Shown here in pieces: positions 23,702 through 35,700 of a DNA stretch of 64,000 bases. The translations under genes were made by a program, and so were the position numbers. The stretch's first letter is position 1. The number at the start of each line of letters is the position of its first letter. The notes under the pieces were generated by a model, which did not search any database, was not told the origin of the DNA, and saw only the letters and a list, made by a program, of their open reading frames with translations. The stretch is from positions 18,646,089-18,710,088 of the forward strand of contig JAJEKV010000005.1 in NCBI GenBank assembly GCA_021234155.1. The letters are read 5' to 3'. This stretch comes from Isoetes taiwanensis (taxonomy: Eukaryota > Streptophyta > Lycopodiopsida > Isoetales > Isoetaceae).

Positions 23702-23844
23702 CATTGGAAGAAGTCGAATTGAAGGCAAAAGCTCCAGACGAAAAGCAACATCACCAACTCGTTCAATGATCTGATAAGGGCCCAAGCACCGATAGTTGAG
23801 CTTGTTACAAGGACGAGCTATCGGCAAGTCCTGACGCAAGAGCC
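23702..23844 (-). mobile_element. Minus-strand chromovirus integrase end, copy 2
   Basis: This is the counterpart of 12505-12647. Here the element continues on the far side of the younger insertion: integrase sequence resumes at 28778 after the repeated GAGCC. The insertion point is therefore visible on both sides. Confidence 0.8.
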
Positions 23845-24195
23845 TGTGTCGACCATACGGATATTCATATCATACGAACATTATACCCGTATGTACAAAA
23901 GATGGTTGTCACATGGATGCAAAAAAGTAGTTGCATGGAGCAAGGTTTGAACTCGCAACCTTTCAATTGCAAGTCATACACCTTTGCCAAGTGCCCTACC
24001 AATATTGGTTAAAGACATTCCCTCATGTCTTTCTCATATGTAGGGCTATTTCCAGGAGGTTCTAGAATATTCTAGAGCCTATATGCATTTGATTCCTATT
24101 CATATATCAGATTATTTGCTGATCTTGGTGTATTTCTTTCGTATTTCTTGCATATTTTTCACGTATTTTCCTTGTTTTCGCATAGGTTCATGACA
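23845..24195 (+). repeat. 5' LTR of the chromovirus
   Basis: Starts TGTGTCGACCATACGG and ends GTTCATGACA, 351 bp, shorter than the 518 bp 3' LTR. It is preceded by the target-site copy GAGCC. It carries the antisense tRNA-like segment at about 23939-24006. Confidence 0.9.
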
Positions 24196-27100
24196 GTTTG
24201 AACCGGAATCCCTTACCGGTTATTGTCTGCTCTGATCCTAAACATTTTTTTGCTCATATTTAGTGATTTTATATCTATGGAGGAGGTTTCGACTTTATTG
24301 CAGCAGGTCCACAGCTTGCTCAAGTATGCCAGCAGTTGCAATTGAACAATAAAGGGCTTAAGGAACGTGTTGCTTCACATGAATCTGCTTCTAGCCTACC
24401 AGAGCCTAAGATCAGCCTGCCAGAGAAATTTGACGGCACTCGGTCCAAGCTCCGTGGTTTTTTGAATCAGATCAGGCTTGTAATCTAGCTCCACCCTCAT
24501 AGATATCCCACGGCCCAGGAACAAGTTAAGCTGATTGGTTCTCTCCTCACAGGGCCAGCCCTAAGTTGGTTTGCTCCTTTATTGGAGAAAAGAGCCCCAC
24601 AGTTGCAAGATTTTACTGCTTTCACTGCAGAGGTCGAGGCATGCTTTGGAGACACCGATCTTCAGCGCACAGTAGTCACAAAACTTTGCAATCTAAGGCA
24701 AGGCTCTCGTCCAACTTCAGTATATGCATCAGAAGCTCGTCAAATTGCGGTCGATACTGCCTGGGATGATGTTGCACTTCGAGATTGTTTTTGAAGGGGA
24801 TTACATGAGGATGTCAAAGATATGTTGTTATCTATGGAGGGTCCCCAGAGTTTGAAAGAAGCCATCAGATTTGCAGTTCGATGTGATAATCGGCTCTTTG
24901 AACGTAGGAAAGAGAGAAGTAGTCAGGTCTTCCCAATCACACAAGCGCATGCAGCTACGTCCTCCCCGGTGTCATCAGTAGAATCCAGCAGGTCAGGACC
25001 TCAGCCTATGCAGATTGATCGGGCAGTTCGAGGACTTTTATCTGCCGCCGAGAAGCAGCGTCGGAGAGAGGTTAACCTTTGCCTCTACTGTGGAGGAGCT
25101 GATCATATTGCTCGTGGATGCCCGGTGAAGCACCCAAGTCAGTCGGAAAAACTTCAGGGGCCGGTCCGAGTAGTAGGAGTCTCTCGTCGGCTGGCCTCCT
25201 TTTCTCAGACTCCTTCCACATTTATTGACATGTTTATTCCATCGGATAAGGTCAGCAAGGCATTATTCATCCCTATATCATTGAAATAAGAAGTTGGAGG
25301 ATTGCAAGTGTTGGCGTAACTTGATTGTGGTGCAAATGCTTGCTTTATGGATAATGCATTCGCCAGTAAGCATGCCATCCCTAGAAGCAAGGTTGAGATT
25401 GATGGACGGGAGATCTCCTCTGGTGCAGTCACAGAATGTACTGCGCCTCTTCAGGTTTTGTTCGAGGGAGTTTCTTGTAGTATTTCCTTCACTCTCATTG
25501 CTAGCCCTCATGCGTCAATAGTCTTAAGTCTGCCCTGGATCAAGCTACATAACCCGCAGATTGATTTGCGTACTAGATCATTTCGATTTTCTGGTTCTAG
25601 CTTTAGTTCCACTTCATCTGTAGATCAGGTCTCTACACCAACATCGACTTCGATCTGTGCAGTATCGTGGGCCCCTGATTCCGTCCTTGCTGTTCCTGTT
25701 TCTGTTCGATGTTCTGATTCGACTCTTGCCTCTGCTCCAGTTCGTGCCCCAGATTCTAACCATATTCTTGATGATCTCCCTGCTTTAGCTTCAGCTCCAG
25801 CTTCAGCTTCAGCTCCTGCTCCAGTTCCGATTTTTGCTCCTGCTCCAGTTCTTGCTCCAGTCCGTGTTCCTGCTCTAGTTCTTGATCCAGTTCATGCTCC
25901 AGTTCATATTCCAGTTGCTCCTGCTCACGTTCATGTTCCTGCTCATCTTCCTGCTCCTGCTTTTGTAAAGGCTTCTTCATGCCCTCAGTTTCGTATCTCG
26001 AAGATTTCTCTTTCCGAATTCGATAAATCTAGAAGGCAAGATCCAAGTTCAATGTTTACAATCCAGGTTCACCCATCGGCTAGCTCAGCACCAACGAAGT
26101 CTGCTCCAATGCTCCCAGATAAATATGGCGACTTCTCTGATATTTTTGACAAAGTCAAGGCCAGCAAACTCCTAGAGCATCCTCCATATGATTGTCCTAT
26201 TGATTTGCAGTCGGGGACAATGCCGCCATATGGTCCGATATATGGTCTATCTCCCGCTGAGTTGAAGGTTTTGCGGGATTATATTGAAGAGAATCTAGCC
26301 ACTAGTTCATTCGACATTCTCAGTCCCCTGCTGGAGCGCCTATCTTCTTCGTAAAAAAGAAGGATGATTCGTTGCGTCTAGTTGTTGATTATCGCGGCCT
26401 CAATAAAATCTCAGTGTCGAATCGGTATCCGCTTCCTCTGATCCCAGAGTTGTTGGAATGACTACAAGGTGCACATTATTTTACGAAGATTGATCTTCGG
26501 GGTGCCTACAATCTTATTTGGATCCGGGAGGGTGATGAGTGGAAAACAACCTTTCGTACTCGGTATGGCCATTTTGAGTACACAGTTATGCCATTTGGAC
26601 TTACCAATGCTCCGACAGTATTCCAGCATATGGCCAATGATGTTTTTCGAGAGTTCTTAGACACTTTTGTTATCATCTATTTGGATGATATTCTTATTTA
26701 TTCTAAGGCTCTCGAAGAACATGAGAGGCATGTTCGACAGGTCCTTCAGAAGCTTCGTGAGCATGGGTTATATGCCAAACTTGAGAAGTGTCAATTCGAA
26801 CAGGATAATGTGGAGTTCCTTGGCTATCGCATCACTCCACATGGAGTCTCTATGGACCCCGAAAAGGTCAGCACTGTTCTGGAGTGGCAAAACACCTTCA
26901 TCCGTTCGAGATGTTCAGTGTTTTCTTGGGTTTGCCAATTTCTATTGGTGTTTCATTCGGGATTATTCAGAGATTGCCCTTCCTTTGACACGCCTCACGG
27001 TTAAGGACGTGCCCTTTGAATGGACTGTGGAAGCGAAATCTGCTTTCGTTACCCTGAAGCATGCTTTCATCACGGCGCCAGTTCTTGCTCATGCAGATCC

Positions 27101-28254
27101 TTTGCGCCCATATGTTGTCGAAGTTGATGCTTCTGATTTTTCGCTTGGTGGGATCCTGTCACAGGAGGGGGATGACCATGAATTGAATCCAATCGCTTAT
27201 CACTCACGAAAGTCTCAGGCTGTTGAAATCAACTATCCCATTTATGACAAGGAGTTGTTGGCGATAGTGGATTCTTTCGAGGAGTGGAGACGTTTCCTGG
27301 AAGGATCTCCTTATAAGGTCACAGTCTATACAGATCATCGAAATCTAGAGTATTTTCAGTCTGCTCGAGTGCTCAACCGTCGTCAGGCCCGGTGGCATAC
27401 CCGTTCACTGACATATGGTCATCATCCAAAAAGTAATGGGCAGGCGGAGCATACTAATCAGACTCTGGAGCAATATTTAAGGTGCTTTATCAGTTATCAG
27501 CAGGATGATTGGGTCGATTATCTTCCACTAGCCGAGTTTGCCTATAATAACTCAGTACATGCTTCCACTGGCCAGACTCCGTTCTTTCTAAACTCTGGTC
27601 AGCATCCTCGTTGGTCCCTTAGCGTCGCTGGCGGTGACTCGGTCAATCCTAGTGCCGAGTCTCGACTTGAGAAACTCCATGCTCTTCAATCGGATCTTCA
27701 GCATCATTTTCACTGAGCACAGGAACGCTATCGGCATTATGCTGATTTGTATCATCAGGAAGCTCCTAAATTTCACGTTGGTGACCTTGTCTGGCTTCTT
27801 CGTAAGGACCTCCCTACCTCACGTCCCTGCAATAAGCTTGACTATTGTCGCCTTGGTCTTTACCGGATCATGGCTCAGATCAGCAATGTGGCCCAGCTCG
27901 AGCTCCCTCCAGCTGTTCGGCTTCATCCAGTCTTCCATGTTTCTCTATTGGAGCCCTACACAGTCAATACCTTCCCAGATCGCGTTCCTCCGCCGCCATC
28001 ACCAGTAGAAATTGATGATCATGAGGAGTTCGAGGTTCGAGAGATTTCGGACTCCAAGTTTCTTCGTCGATGATTGTATTACTTTGTTGATTCGGAAGGT
28101 TACTCGCCAAGTGATAGAACCTGGGAGCCTGCCGAGAATATGAGTAATGCTCCTGATAAAATTGCGGAGTTTCACCGTCGTTACCCGGATAAGCCAAGTT
28201 TGAGTACTCCAGCCCCAGCTCCGAGGACTCGTCGTCATCGTAGGAGGGGGATGG

Positions 28255-28772
28255 TGTGACGACCATACGAATATTTGTATCATACGAACATTATACCCGT
28301 ATGTACAAAAGATGGTCGTCACATGGATGCAAAAGGGTAGTTGCACAAAGCAAGGTTTGAACTTGCACCCTTCCAGTTGCGAGTCACACACCTTTGCCAA
28401 GTGCCCTACCAATATTGGTTAAAGACATTCCCTCATGTCTTTTCATATGTGGGGCTGTTTCTAGAATGTTCTAGAATATTCTATAGCCTACATGCATGCA
28501 CGACACTTGGCATGATCTTATCCATTGGAGTGGCGCGATCCTGACCGTTGGTCTACATATATAAGGAGGCATCTCCTTCTTGTCAAACCATTCCGGTTCA
28601 ACGCCAGTCTTGAGCCTTCTAGGCATCTATCTCGTGTTTTTGCTTGCCTTCGGGCCATTGTACTCTTGATTCTTATTCATATATCAGATTCTTTGCCAAT
28701 CTTGGCATATTTCTTCCGTATTTCTTGCGTATTTTCCACGTATTTTCTTTGTTTTCACGAAGGTTCATGACA
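28255..28772 (+). repeat. 3' LTR of the chromovirus
   Basis: Starts TGTGACGACCATACG, ends GTTCATGACA, followed by GAGCC. It includes a TATATAAGGAGG stretch near 28556, a plausible core promoter, and the antisense tRNA-like segment at about 28349-28411. It matches the inverted LTRs at 10150-10664 and 21341-21854 over its full length. Confidence 0.9.
28349..28411 (-). other. tRNA-like segment within LTR (best copy)
   Basis: On the minus strand, TTGGTAGGGCACTTGGC resembles a Pol III A box. About 35 bases later, GCAAGTTCAAACCTTGC resembles a B box inside a small stem. Related copies are on the minus strand at 12742-12809 and 23939-24006, and on the plus strand in the inverted LTRs near 10520-10590 and 21710-21780, where the B box is eroded. 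The cloverleaf is poor, so this is not a tRNA gene. It may be a fossil SINE head carried by the LTR. Confidence 0.4.
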
Positions 28773-28777
28773 GAGCC

Positions 28778-29590
28778 AAACAAGATCACCAACTGCAAAA
28801 GGAGGAGCATCTTGGTGGTGCTGATTTGCATGATAATGTTAATGTGCTTGGGCCTAGAGGAGATGGTGATGAAGATCATTCTGGAGCATGCGGAGCTTCT
28901 CAAGCTTGTCCTCGGCACTAGGATTGACTGAGTCGTATCCAGGAGCAATTAAAGATTACCGGGGATGCATGCCGAAATAAATAAAGAATGGTGTCTGGCC
29001 CGTGGAAGCATATACTGAATTATTGTAAGCAAATTCTGCAAGGGGTAGCCAACAACTTAGTCATCTTGCTGATAATTGATGAAACATCAAAACTACTGCT
29101 CAAGTGCTTGATTAGTGCGCTCCACTTACCTGTTGGTCTCTGGGTGATGTCCGGAAGAGAGCAAATGTTCCATATACAAGAGTTGCAAAAGATGCTTCCA
29201 AAAATTGGCAACAACTAGGGATTGCGGTCACTGACAATGGTATATGGTGAGCCATGGAGTCGGGCCACCTCTCGAAGCAAGAGAATAGTCGTGGCTTCAC
29301 TGGAGATAGAAGTGTTGCAAGGATGAATTGCACCATCTTGGAAAAACGATCAACGACAACAAGATGGCATCATGGCCTTGAGAGGGTGGAAGTTCGGCAA
29401 TGAAATCCATTGAAATGCTCTTCCAAGGACTGGACAGTGCTTGGGAGCTTTTGCACGACAGCAAACATCACATGAGCATACAAAAGTCTCAACAGTGTGG
29501 CAGAGACCTGGCCACCAATAATCTTGAGCAATAAGTTCCAGAGTCTTGGCAATCCCAAAATGGCTGACGAGAGGAGACTCATGACCTTAT
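28778..29590 (-). mobile_element. Minus-strand chromovirus integrase region
   Basis: The minus strand shows broken Ty3 integrase core sequence: VVVDRFSKMVQF-type near 29340-29365, and further blocks matching integrase along 29020-29300. It continues toward 28778, where the younger chromovirus interrupts it (GAGCC at 28773-28777). The integrase C-terminus lies at 23702-23844 and the 3' LTR at 21341-21854. Many breaks. Confidence 0.75.
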
Positions 29591-30700
29591 TATAGGAAAT
29601 TTATTCCAAAAATTTCAAAGGTAGCTAGCTGTTCCCCTTACAGATCTACATAAAAAGGGACAAAAAAATTTATAGAGGGAAGAGCAAAAGAAGGCCTTTG
29701 AATGGATTAAGGTTTTACTTTCAAGTGAACCAATTATGAAGTATAAGCGGCAAGGTCAGTGCCAATAAACGTTGTAAAGAAGTGACCTTCAAGGAAGGTG
29801 AGTATGCATTTCTACGAACAGTTTACCCTTCAGCACTCAAGGTTGGGACCTACGCTCCGATATGCTGAACCCTTTAAAGTATTAAGAAGGATGAATGAGA
29901 CAACATATGAGTTAAAGCTTCCAGATGGGATCAGTGTGCATCACATTTTCCATGTAAGCCAACTCAAGAAAGCTATATTGTCCATGGACAATGTGATAGC
30001 TCCGTCAACAATACCCTTAGCCCTTAGCTCCGAGGTAAATCTTGAGGCGATTCTAGACATTAGCATTCGGAAGCTGCGCAATAGGAATATTGCAGAGTAC
30101 TTGATCTTGTGGTAAGATCAACCACTCTTCGAGGCCACAGGGGAGGGTGAAGAGCACGTGCAGCAAAATCCTCACCTGACTCAAAACCCATGGAGGCCAG
30201 TCAATATAAGGTCCGTTACCTAAAAGAAAAGACTTAAAGACTATCAGACTTTTGAAGATATGATCACCACATGCTTTTTGATTGGTGCCATTCTTGAATT
30301 GGATCTCCACATGAAAATTAGCAATATTGTGCATGTTGGATTCATCAGCTCTTATATTGTGTCTAAAGGCCACATGTGCCGCCGTGATATTCCATCCAAA
30401 GTCTATTGTTCTGTTAGTAAATACGTGCCAAACTTTCTCACAACGCAAAACTGTGTTATATTTGGGGGCGAAGGGAATGTGGCCCACAAGCACAAGATTA
30501 TTCTTGGACAACTCATATAACGCACTAACACCAAAGCTAATCGTCAAGCATGCCAGAAGAGGAGTTGCGCCTAAGTTGCCGCTAGACAATAAGAGGCAGA
30601 AAGGCACTCCAAAGTGAGTTGGTCAGCTTGACCCCGTCAACATGCTCAAAATGTGGATAAGCCATAGCACTCGTGGCGTGACAAGTCACGACCTTCATAG
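29591..30700 (+). mobile_element. Ty3/gypsy 3' fragment of another family
   Basis: The plus strand encodes an integrase C-terminal stretch (about 29798-30000, RLGPTLRYAEPFKVLRRMNE and HHIFHVSQLKKAI) and a chromodomain-like end (about 30040-30190, RNRNIAEYLILW). The sequence differs clearly from the 23845-28772 family. Near 30690, TGACAAGTCACGACC could be the start of its 3' LTR, but the other LTR border is not identifiable. Broken. Confidence 0.65.
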
Positions 30701-32449
30701 CACGACCAGTTCAGAAGATTCTAAAACCTTATTAAACATTTCAATATCAAAGCATTTAAATTTTTGACCCAGTTTTCGTTTTCCTTCTCTGTTTTTTTAT
30801 TCCTTTTGTTTATTCCTTTGTTTTGCATCTAATGATATTATGAAAACCCCATTTGGCACACTTTGAACATGATCTCTTTGTTTCATCCAAGGAACCACAC
30901 TGTGTTTGACTTCCGGAAGATATAGAACCCACTCAAAAACTAATAAAAGGCTCGGGGATTTGGACTATGTTTCATCATTAATCTTCTAGAGAATCCTCTC
31001 TAGAAGACGAATCAAAATTCAATGCTTAATGACCTATGACTATGGATTCGAAGAAGAAAAGGAAGTCCTCAAGGGTAAGAAGATAAAGAACTTGAACATA
31101 AGATGTTGTTGTTGTCGGATCCGCAACGGCCGATGGAGATGCAACAAAGTTTGTAAAGCCGGAAGTTCAGCTTCCAATGCCGCATCCTGCTCTTTAGTTC
31201 AAGGCTTAGTCACTCGATGGCTGTGCCTGCTTGATCGATGTCCTCCCTTCCATCCATTAATCCCTTGTTTGAATAGTCTTTTGCCTTTTAATTGCCTTTA
31301 CCAAAAGGTTTCCATTTAAAGGTTATCTATCATTTATAGACTTTAACATTTAACTAGGTGTCTTTAATCATATATTGACTAGGACATTATCTTTCATTTT
31401 CTTCCTTTGCTCAGATAACGACTCCATTGAGTGCCACCGTATCACCTACATTATATATATTTTATAAATCAAGCCCATTGTACTAGGCTATAAGAGGTTC
31501 ATGTGCATTCGACACCTTTTCCTAGCAAACCAAGCCTAACATTGCTAGGTATAAGAGATTTGTGAGCATTCAACTCCATTTTTCCTTCATTCTTCCACGC
31601 TTTCCCCTTCCACCCTTTCTTCTTTTTCCTTATTTTCCTTTTCCTTTAAAATGTTTACATCCCTTTTCCTTCCATCCCTTGCCCTTTTTTCCCCTTCTAT
31701 TTCTCCCCTTTCCCCTCGTTTTCCTTTTCCCCATACATTTTTTCCTTCTTTTTCCCCTCCTCCTTTTTTCCCATAAGAGATCAAAGCATCTACATCGTCT
31801 AAGAGATTAAATCTTGGTCGTCAAAGCTTTAACTTTATTTGATTGTGTCTCCATGTTGAATAATATTATTCATATGGATTGTCAACACTAGCCAATCCAT
31901 GACATTGGGCAATCCATAGTGTCTTGGAACCTTCTTATGGATAATCCAAATTTCGTTTTCGGTGGCTAAGATCCATCTAAATTTTCAATCAACATAGAAT
32001 CTATGCGGTGTGAGTTTTCTTAAGAATCTAGAGAAAATATGCCAAAAAATCATATCACAACTGTCAAATCTTAGGTGTCCAAAGTTAAAATGGACAAAGT
32101 ATCTTTGGTGTGAGTTTTCTTAATAACCTAAGAAAAATATGCCAAAAAAACTATATGACAACTACCCTATCTAAGGTATATCAAGAATATAGAAGAATTT
32201 GCACCCATTTGCTACCATTAAACTATCACTTAACAAGGACAACCCATTGACAGTTTGTTCTCATTTGATTCTCTAGTTTAACTTCCATTTGTTGTTATTA
32301 GAACTCTAGTTTAACTTCTCTACTTTTTGTGTTATCTTATAATTTGACAAGACCAATCCATTGGCAGTTTGTTCTCATTTGATTGCAGTTTAACTTCCAT
32401 TTGTTCCTATGATATCTCTACTCTAACTTCTCTACTTTCTGTGTTATCC
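30701..32449. other. Gene-free stretch with local duplications
   Basis: No gene is supported. It holds a polypyrimidine tract (31562-31775), a 56 bp direct repeat (32008-32062 and 32108-32164, GGTGTGAGTTTTCTTAA start) and a roughly 100 bp direct repeat (32238-32340 and 32345-32448, CAGTTTGTTCTCATTTGATT core). The last repeat ends just upstream of the PIAL gene's candidate TATA region. Confidence 0.6.
31562..31775 (+). repeat. Polypyrimidine tract of about 210 bp
   Basis: Almost only C and T on the plus strand, in irregular CCTTTTCC and CTTCC runs. The open reading frames on both strands here are trivial consequences of composition. Long pyrimidine tracts can form triplex structures or act as promoter elements; the role here is unknown. 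Confidence 0.85.
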
Positions 32450-32452
32450 TAA

Positions 32453-32476
32453 ATTTATATATTGTATATATTTAAG
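32453..32476 (+). promoter_or_regulatory. Candidate TATA region of PIAL gene
   Basis: A TTTATATATTGTATATATTT stretch lies about 330-345 bp upstream of the first PIAL ATG. It is the only strong TATA-like sequence near the gene. The assignment rests on position alone; an unannotated 5' UTR intron is possible. Confidence 0.3.
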
Positions 32477-32798
32477 AAAAGTTAAAAAAGCTGACATGAA
32501 AAGGCACACACATTATTCAAAGCTAACTTGCCAGCTGTATGCCAACCTAAATATAGAATCCAACATTAAAGGCTGGCATTAAAGGCTGGCATTTACTGCC
32601 AAAGGTAGTTATGGGTCCCTATCACTTTTACTCTCAATCTGGGCCACAAGGCGCACGAGCGAAGGTATATAGCGCGCCATAGGCAGGGGATCTGAGCCGT
32701 TGGGGGCATGCATGAAAACTCCGTATGCGAATTGCCAAAAATGCGAGAAAACGAGGGGAACCAAGAACAGGACACGACCAAATTAGGGCGACGGAGGA

Positions 32799-35700
32799 AT
32801 GCATGGGATGGCCTCCATGCCGCTGCAGCAGCAGCAACAGCAGCAGTATCAGTTGGACATGCAACGTTTCTACCAGCAAATCTCCCAGAACCCCCAGTTT
32901 AACCTTCATCTCAAAAAACAGCCCCCCCTCCCCCCTCCCGTTGCCTCTTTCCAGCAGCTTGTTCACAAGTTACTCAGAAAGCTTAAGCCTGGCTCTATTG
33001 TAGATCGACAAGAGTTCTTCCAACAGTGCATTCTTCTATCCAGGTTGGTTGTAAAGTAATCATTCTTTAAATTGCACAATTTGTCACTTAACATGATGGC
33101 TTCTAAGAATGAGCTTTCATGATCAAGTTAACTAGCAATGGCAATGTTGGACATTAACTTCTCTTGTTAGAACTTACTTTCTCTCTTCAAAATGATAAGG
33201 AAAACCCTATTTGCTCATTAACCTTGAGGAATCCCTTTAAGAAGACAAATCAATGTCCTAAACACAGCAATTGAGTTGGGTTTTGAAGTTTATCTCATGC
33301 CTATTACACGAGTCTAGGAGATCAGTTTGAACTCTTCAAGAAAGCAAGTTAATGTCCTAAACCCAGCTATTGAGTTGGGATTTGAAGGTTATCTCATGCC
33401 TATTACACGAGTCTAGGAGGCCAGTTTTATGGTAACCTTGATCATTTGTGGCAATATGTCTACTATAGCTGGTCTAGGAGATCAGTTTTATAGTAACCTT
33501 GATCAATTGTAGCAATATGTCTACTATAGCTAGGACATTTGTGATCATAGTGGTACCCTTTGAATACATTTTTCGTTCTTTGCGTTTATTTTCAGGTATA
33601 TTGATAACATGGTGGCAAAGAGATTGTCTCCAGCTTCAACAAATGGCCTTCTACAGTTACTTAAGCAGGTTTACAGTTCATGCATTAAAGATGGTCCTTT
33701 TCATGGTGTTTAATGTCTTTCATATCTTGTCATAGATTTGTACACAAAAGGACGACCCTGAGGTGGGTTCTGCTGTGACGGTGCTCTTGCTATCATTCAA
33801 GGTAGGGCATGCATTTTTCATGTTCTGGTATGTTGTGCTGCATAACCTTAACCAGGCTCTTTATTTTCCAGAGTGGCGTTCAGTCAGGTTGGTTTAAAGG
33901 AGCAGATATTCGTGAGTTTTCCAGAATTTTAAATAGTGTAAGCATGAATGTGTCTCCTGCAGTACTTCTTTTTGGTATGAGTAAATGCTGTGTCGCCGAA
34001 TGTCAATTGCTCGAAATCATACCCTTTAGCAGCTTTTGGAGAATTATCGGGGTGCGTTAAAGAACTCAGAAACAAGTTTTGTGGAAGGTTCAGGAGATAC
34101 AAGCATCTCCGAAATAATGTCCACTATTCTTCCTCGGTAAGTACATAAAACAGTGCATACGAAAATGTGTACTGTTGTGCAAGTTACAGTTGGCATTTTA
34201 TTTTATCCAAAGTACAAAATGATTAATTTGTATTAACAAAATTTGAACAGGTTTTATCCACGGTTGAAAGTGAACATTGTTATTCATTCTATTGAGGCAA
34301 AGGTAATACGTATTGTTTCAATTTTCTTAGGAATTGTATATTTTATATTGAGAATTGTTTCAGATTCGCATTAGGGATCACTGAATCTTCAGATGTCAAA
34401 CTGGCAAGGGCACAGAGTAGCACATAACAAATGCATGATCTGTATTCCCAGTATCTTGTCATTGTTTGGAACTGTTGGCTTTAGCCAGCCAATGGTACTG
34501 CTTTGTAGAAAATTGGAACAAGCATTAAGTTTCTAATTTGCATTACTAAAGGAATCACTAGGCTAAAGGTTCTTCTATGTCTTCTCTATCATGCTTCTAA
34601 GCTACTGAGATGACGCGGGGCAAGCAATAGAGAGACTTAATAGGAAGGTTGTACTTATCTACATGCGTATAGAAACCTGAAATCTTCCTAGCAGTACCAG
34701 ATTGGAGTAGCATGTGATATGTATGCTGCATATTATATGGCTAGGTTTTTTGAAGGTAATGCTATAATCATTTGCAAGATTATTGACACTCCGTAACATT
34801 CATCAGCCAGGATACGAAGTCTTGTTGCATGACTTATTTATAAACAAAATATGTTCACCAGATGAGAGGGTGGTAAGTGCATCATGCCATGTTATTCTTT
34901 CCCGTATTAGATTAATTAGTTGATTTAATCATCTGGGTGCTTTGATGTTTGCAGCGACTTTTTGTCGTCAGAAAGGACCGACTGGAGAACTCTACATGTC
35001 TGATCACCCCACATCAAGTCAAGTGAGTGTCTTTATTTTGATCGCTATTTAAGTGGCCACAAATATTAAGTTCTCAGTAACATTTGTTTGGCGATGCTTT
35101 AAACTTCAAACATATTAGAGAGTCCTCTCCGTTATCGTGGTTTACTGCCAACTGGGACAATGTCGTGCAAGTAAAAGGCACCCATTCTCCACTTCTCTAT
35201 GTAGGAATAGCTGTTTTACTTGTTTAGCATCGTATCTTTTTTTGCCGGAAGAAATGAATCAGATTGTCTGAATGATTTTGAGCAAGGCTATTTATTTGCA
35301 ATCCTGGAATGCCTTTTCTCCACCTCACCCAAATGTTAGATGGCATACATCATCTGGGAAGCTCTGTTGAAACTGTTGGCATCCTGTTGGCACATGTTAT
35401 TCCTGGTTTAACAGAAAGAGTGGAAGTGTCTCTTGACTGCAAACTAGTGCGCTAGTTTTAAGCTGTACTAACCATGGTGCATGCCTGAATTGCAGCTTCC
35501 TTATAAACGGGCATCCAGTGGAGAAAAGGAATACCATGCAATCGGTAGGGGTTTCTGTCCTTGCATAGGCTGATTGAATGTGGAATGGGAACAGTATCTT
35601 CTTAGATTTCAATTGGATGGATCTATTAGCTTATTGAGCTCATTGTTAGCCCCTATACTGACGGATGATTTCATCAGATATAGGTTGTTGCAAATGTATT

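Larger units (their letters stand above)
13464..24659 (+). repeat. 11.2 kb tandem duplication, copy 2
   Basis: This is the second copy of 2326-13463. Beyond 24659 the sequence continues into the remainder of a chromovirus gag, whereas copy 1 stops at the same gag position. Copy 2 therefore keeps the original right-hand continuation and copy 1 the original left-hand flank. Over most of the length the copies differ by well under a few percent. Mixed substitutions and indels are concentrated in short patches. Confidence 0.93.
23845..28772 (+). mobile_element. Ty3/gypsy chromovirus with two LTRs
   Basis: A fossil element with both ends visible. The 5' LTR is 23845-24195 and the 3' LTR is 28255-28772. 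GAGCC is repeated at 23840-23844 and 28773-28777. Parts in order: gag (about 24270-25170, zinc knuckle CLYCGGADHIARGCPVKH), protease (about 25290-25450), a Pro/Ala/Val-rich linker (25700-25970), reverse transcriptase (about 26100-26990, [11 protein letters not shown]), RNase H (about 27060-27390, VVEVDASDFSLGG and YTDHRNLEYF), an incomplete integrase (about 27400-27980) and a C-terminal chromodomain (about 28020-28200). A purine tract (28241-28250) precedes the 3' LTR. It is broken, with roughly five to eight breaks, so not active. It is the youngest element of the nest but still older than the duplication. Confidence 0.92.

Noticed and set aside
25756-25980. Minus-strand frame almost entirely Glu, Gln and Leu
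   Set aside because: It is the mirror of the Pro/Ala/Val-rich linker of the chromovirus polyprotein; the repeat composition explains it.
30053-30607. 184-residue minus-strand open frame
   Set aside because: It lies antisense to a recognisable plus-strand Ty3 chromodomain end and its downstream sequence, and has no family I recognise; most likely a chance frame.
31587-31810. Open frames on both strands in the polypyrimidine tract
   Set aside because: Low-complexity CT sequence keeps several frames open by composition alone.
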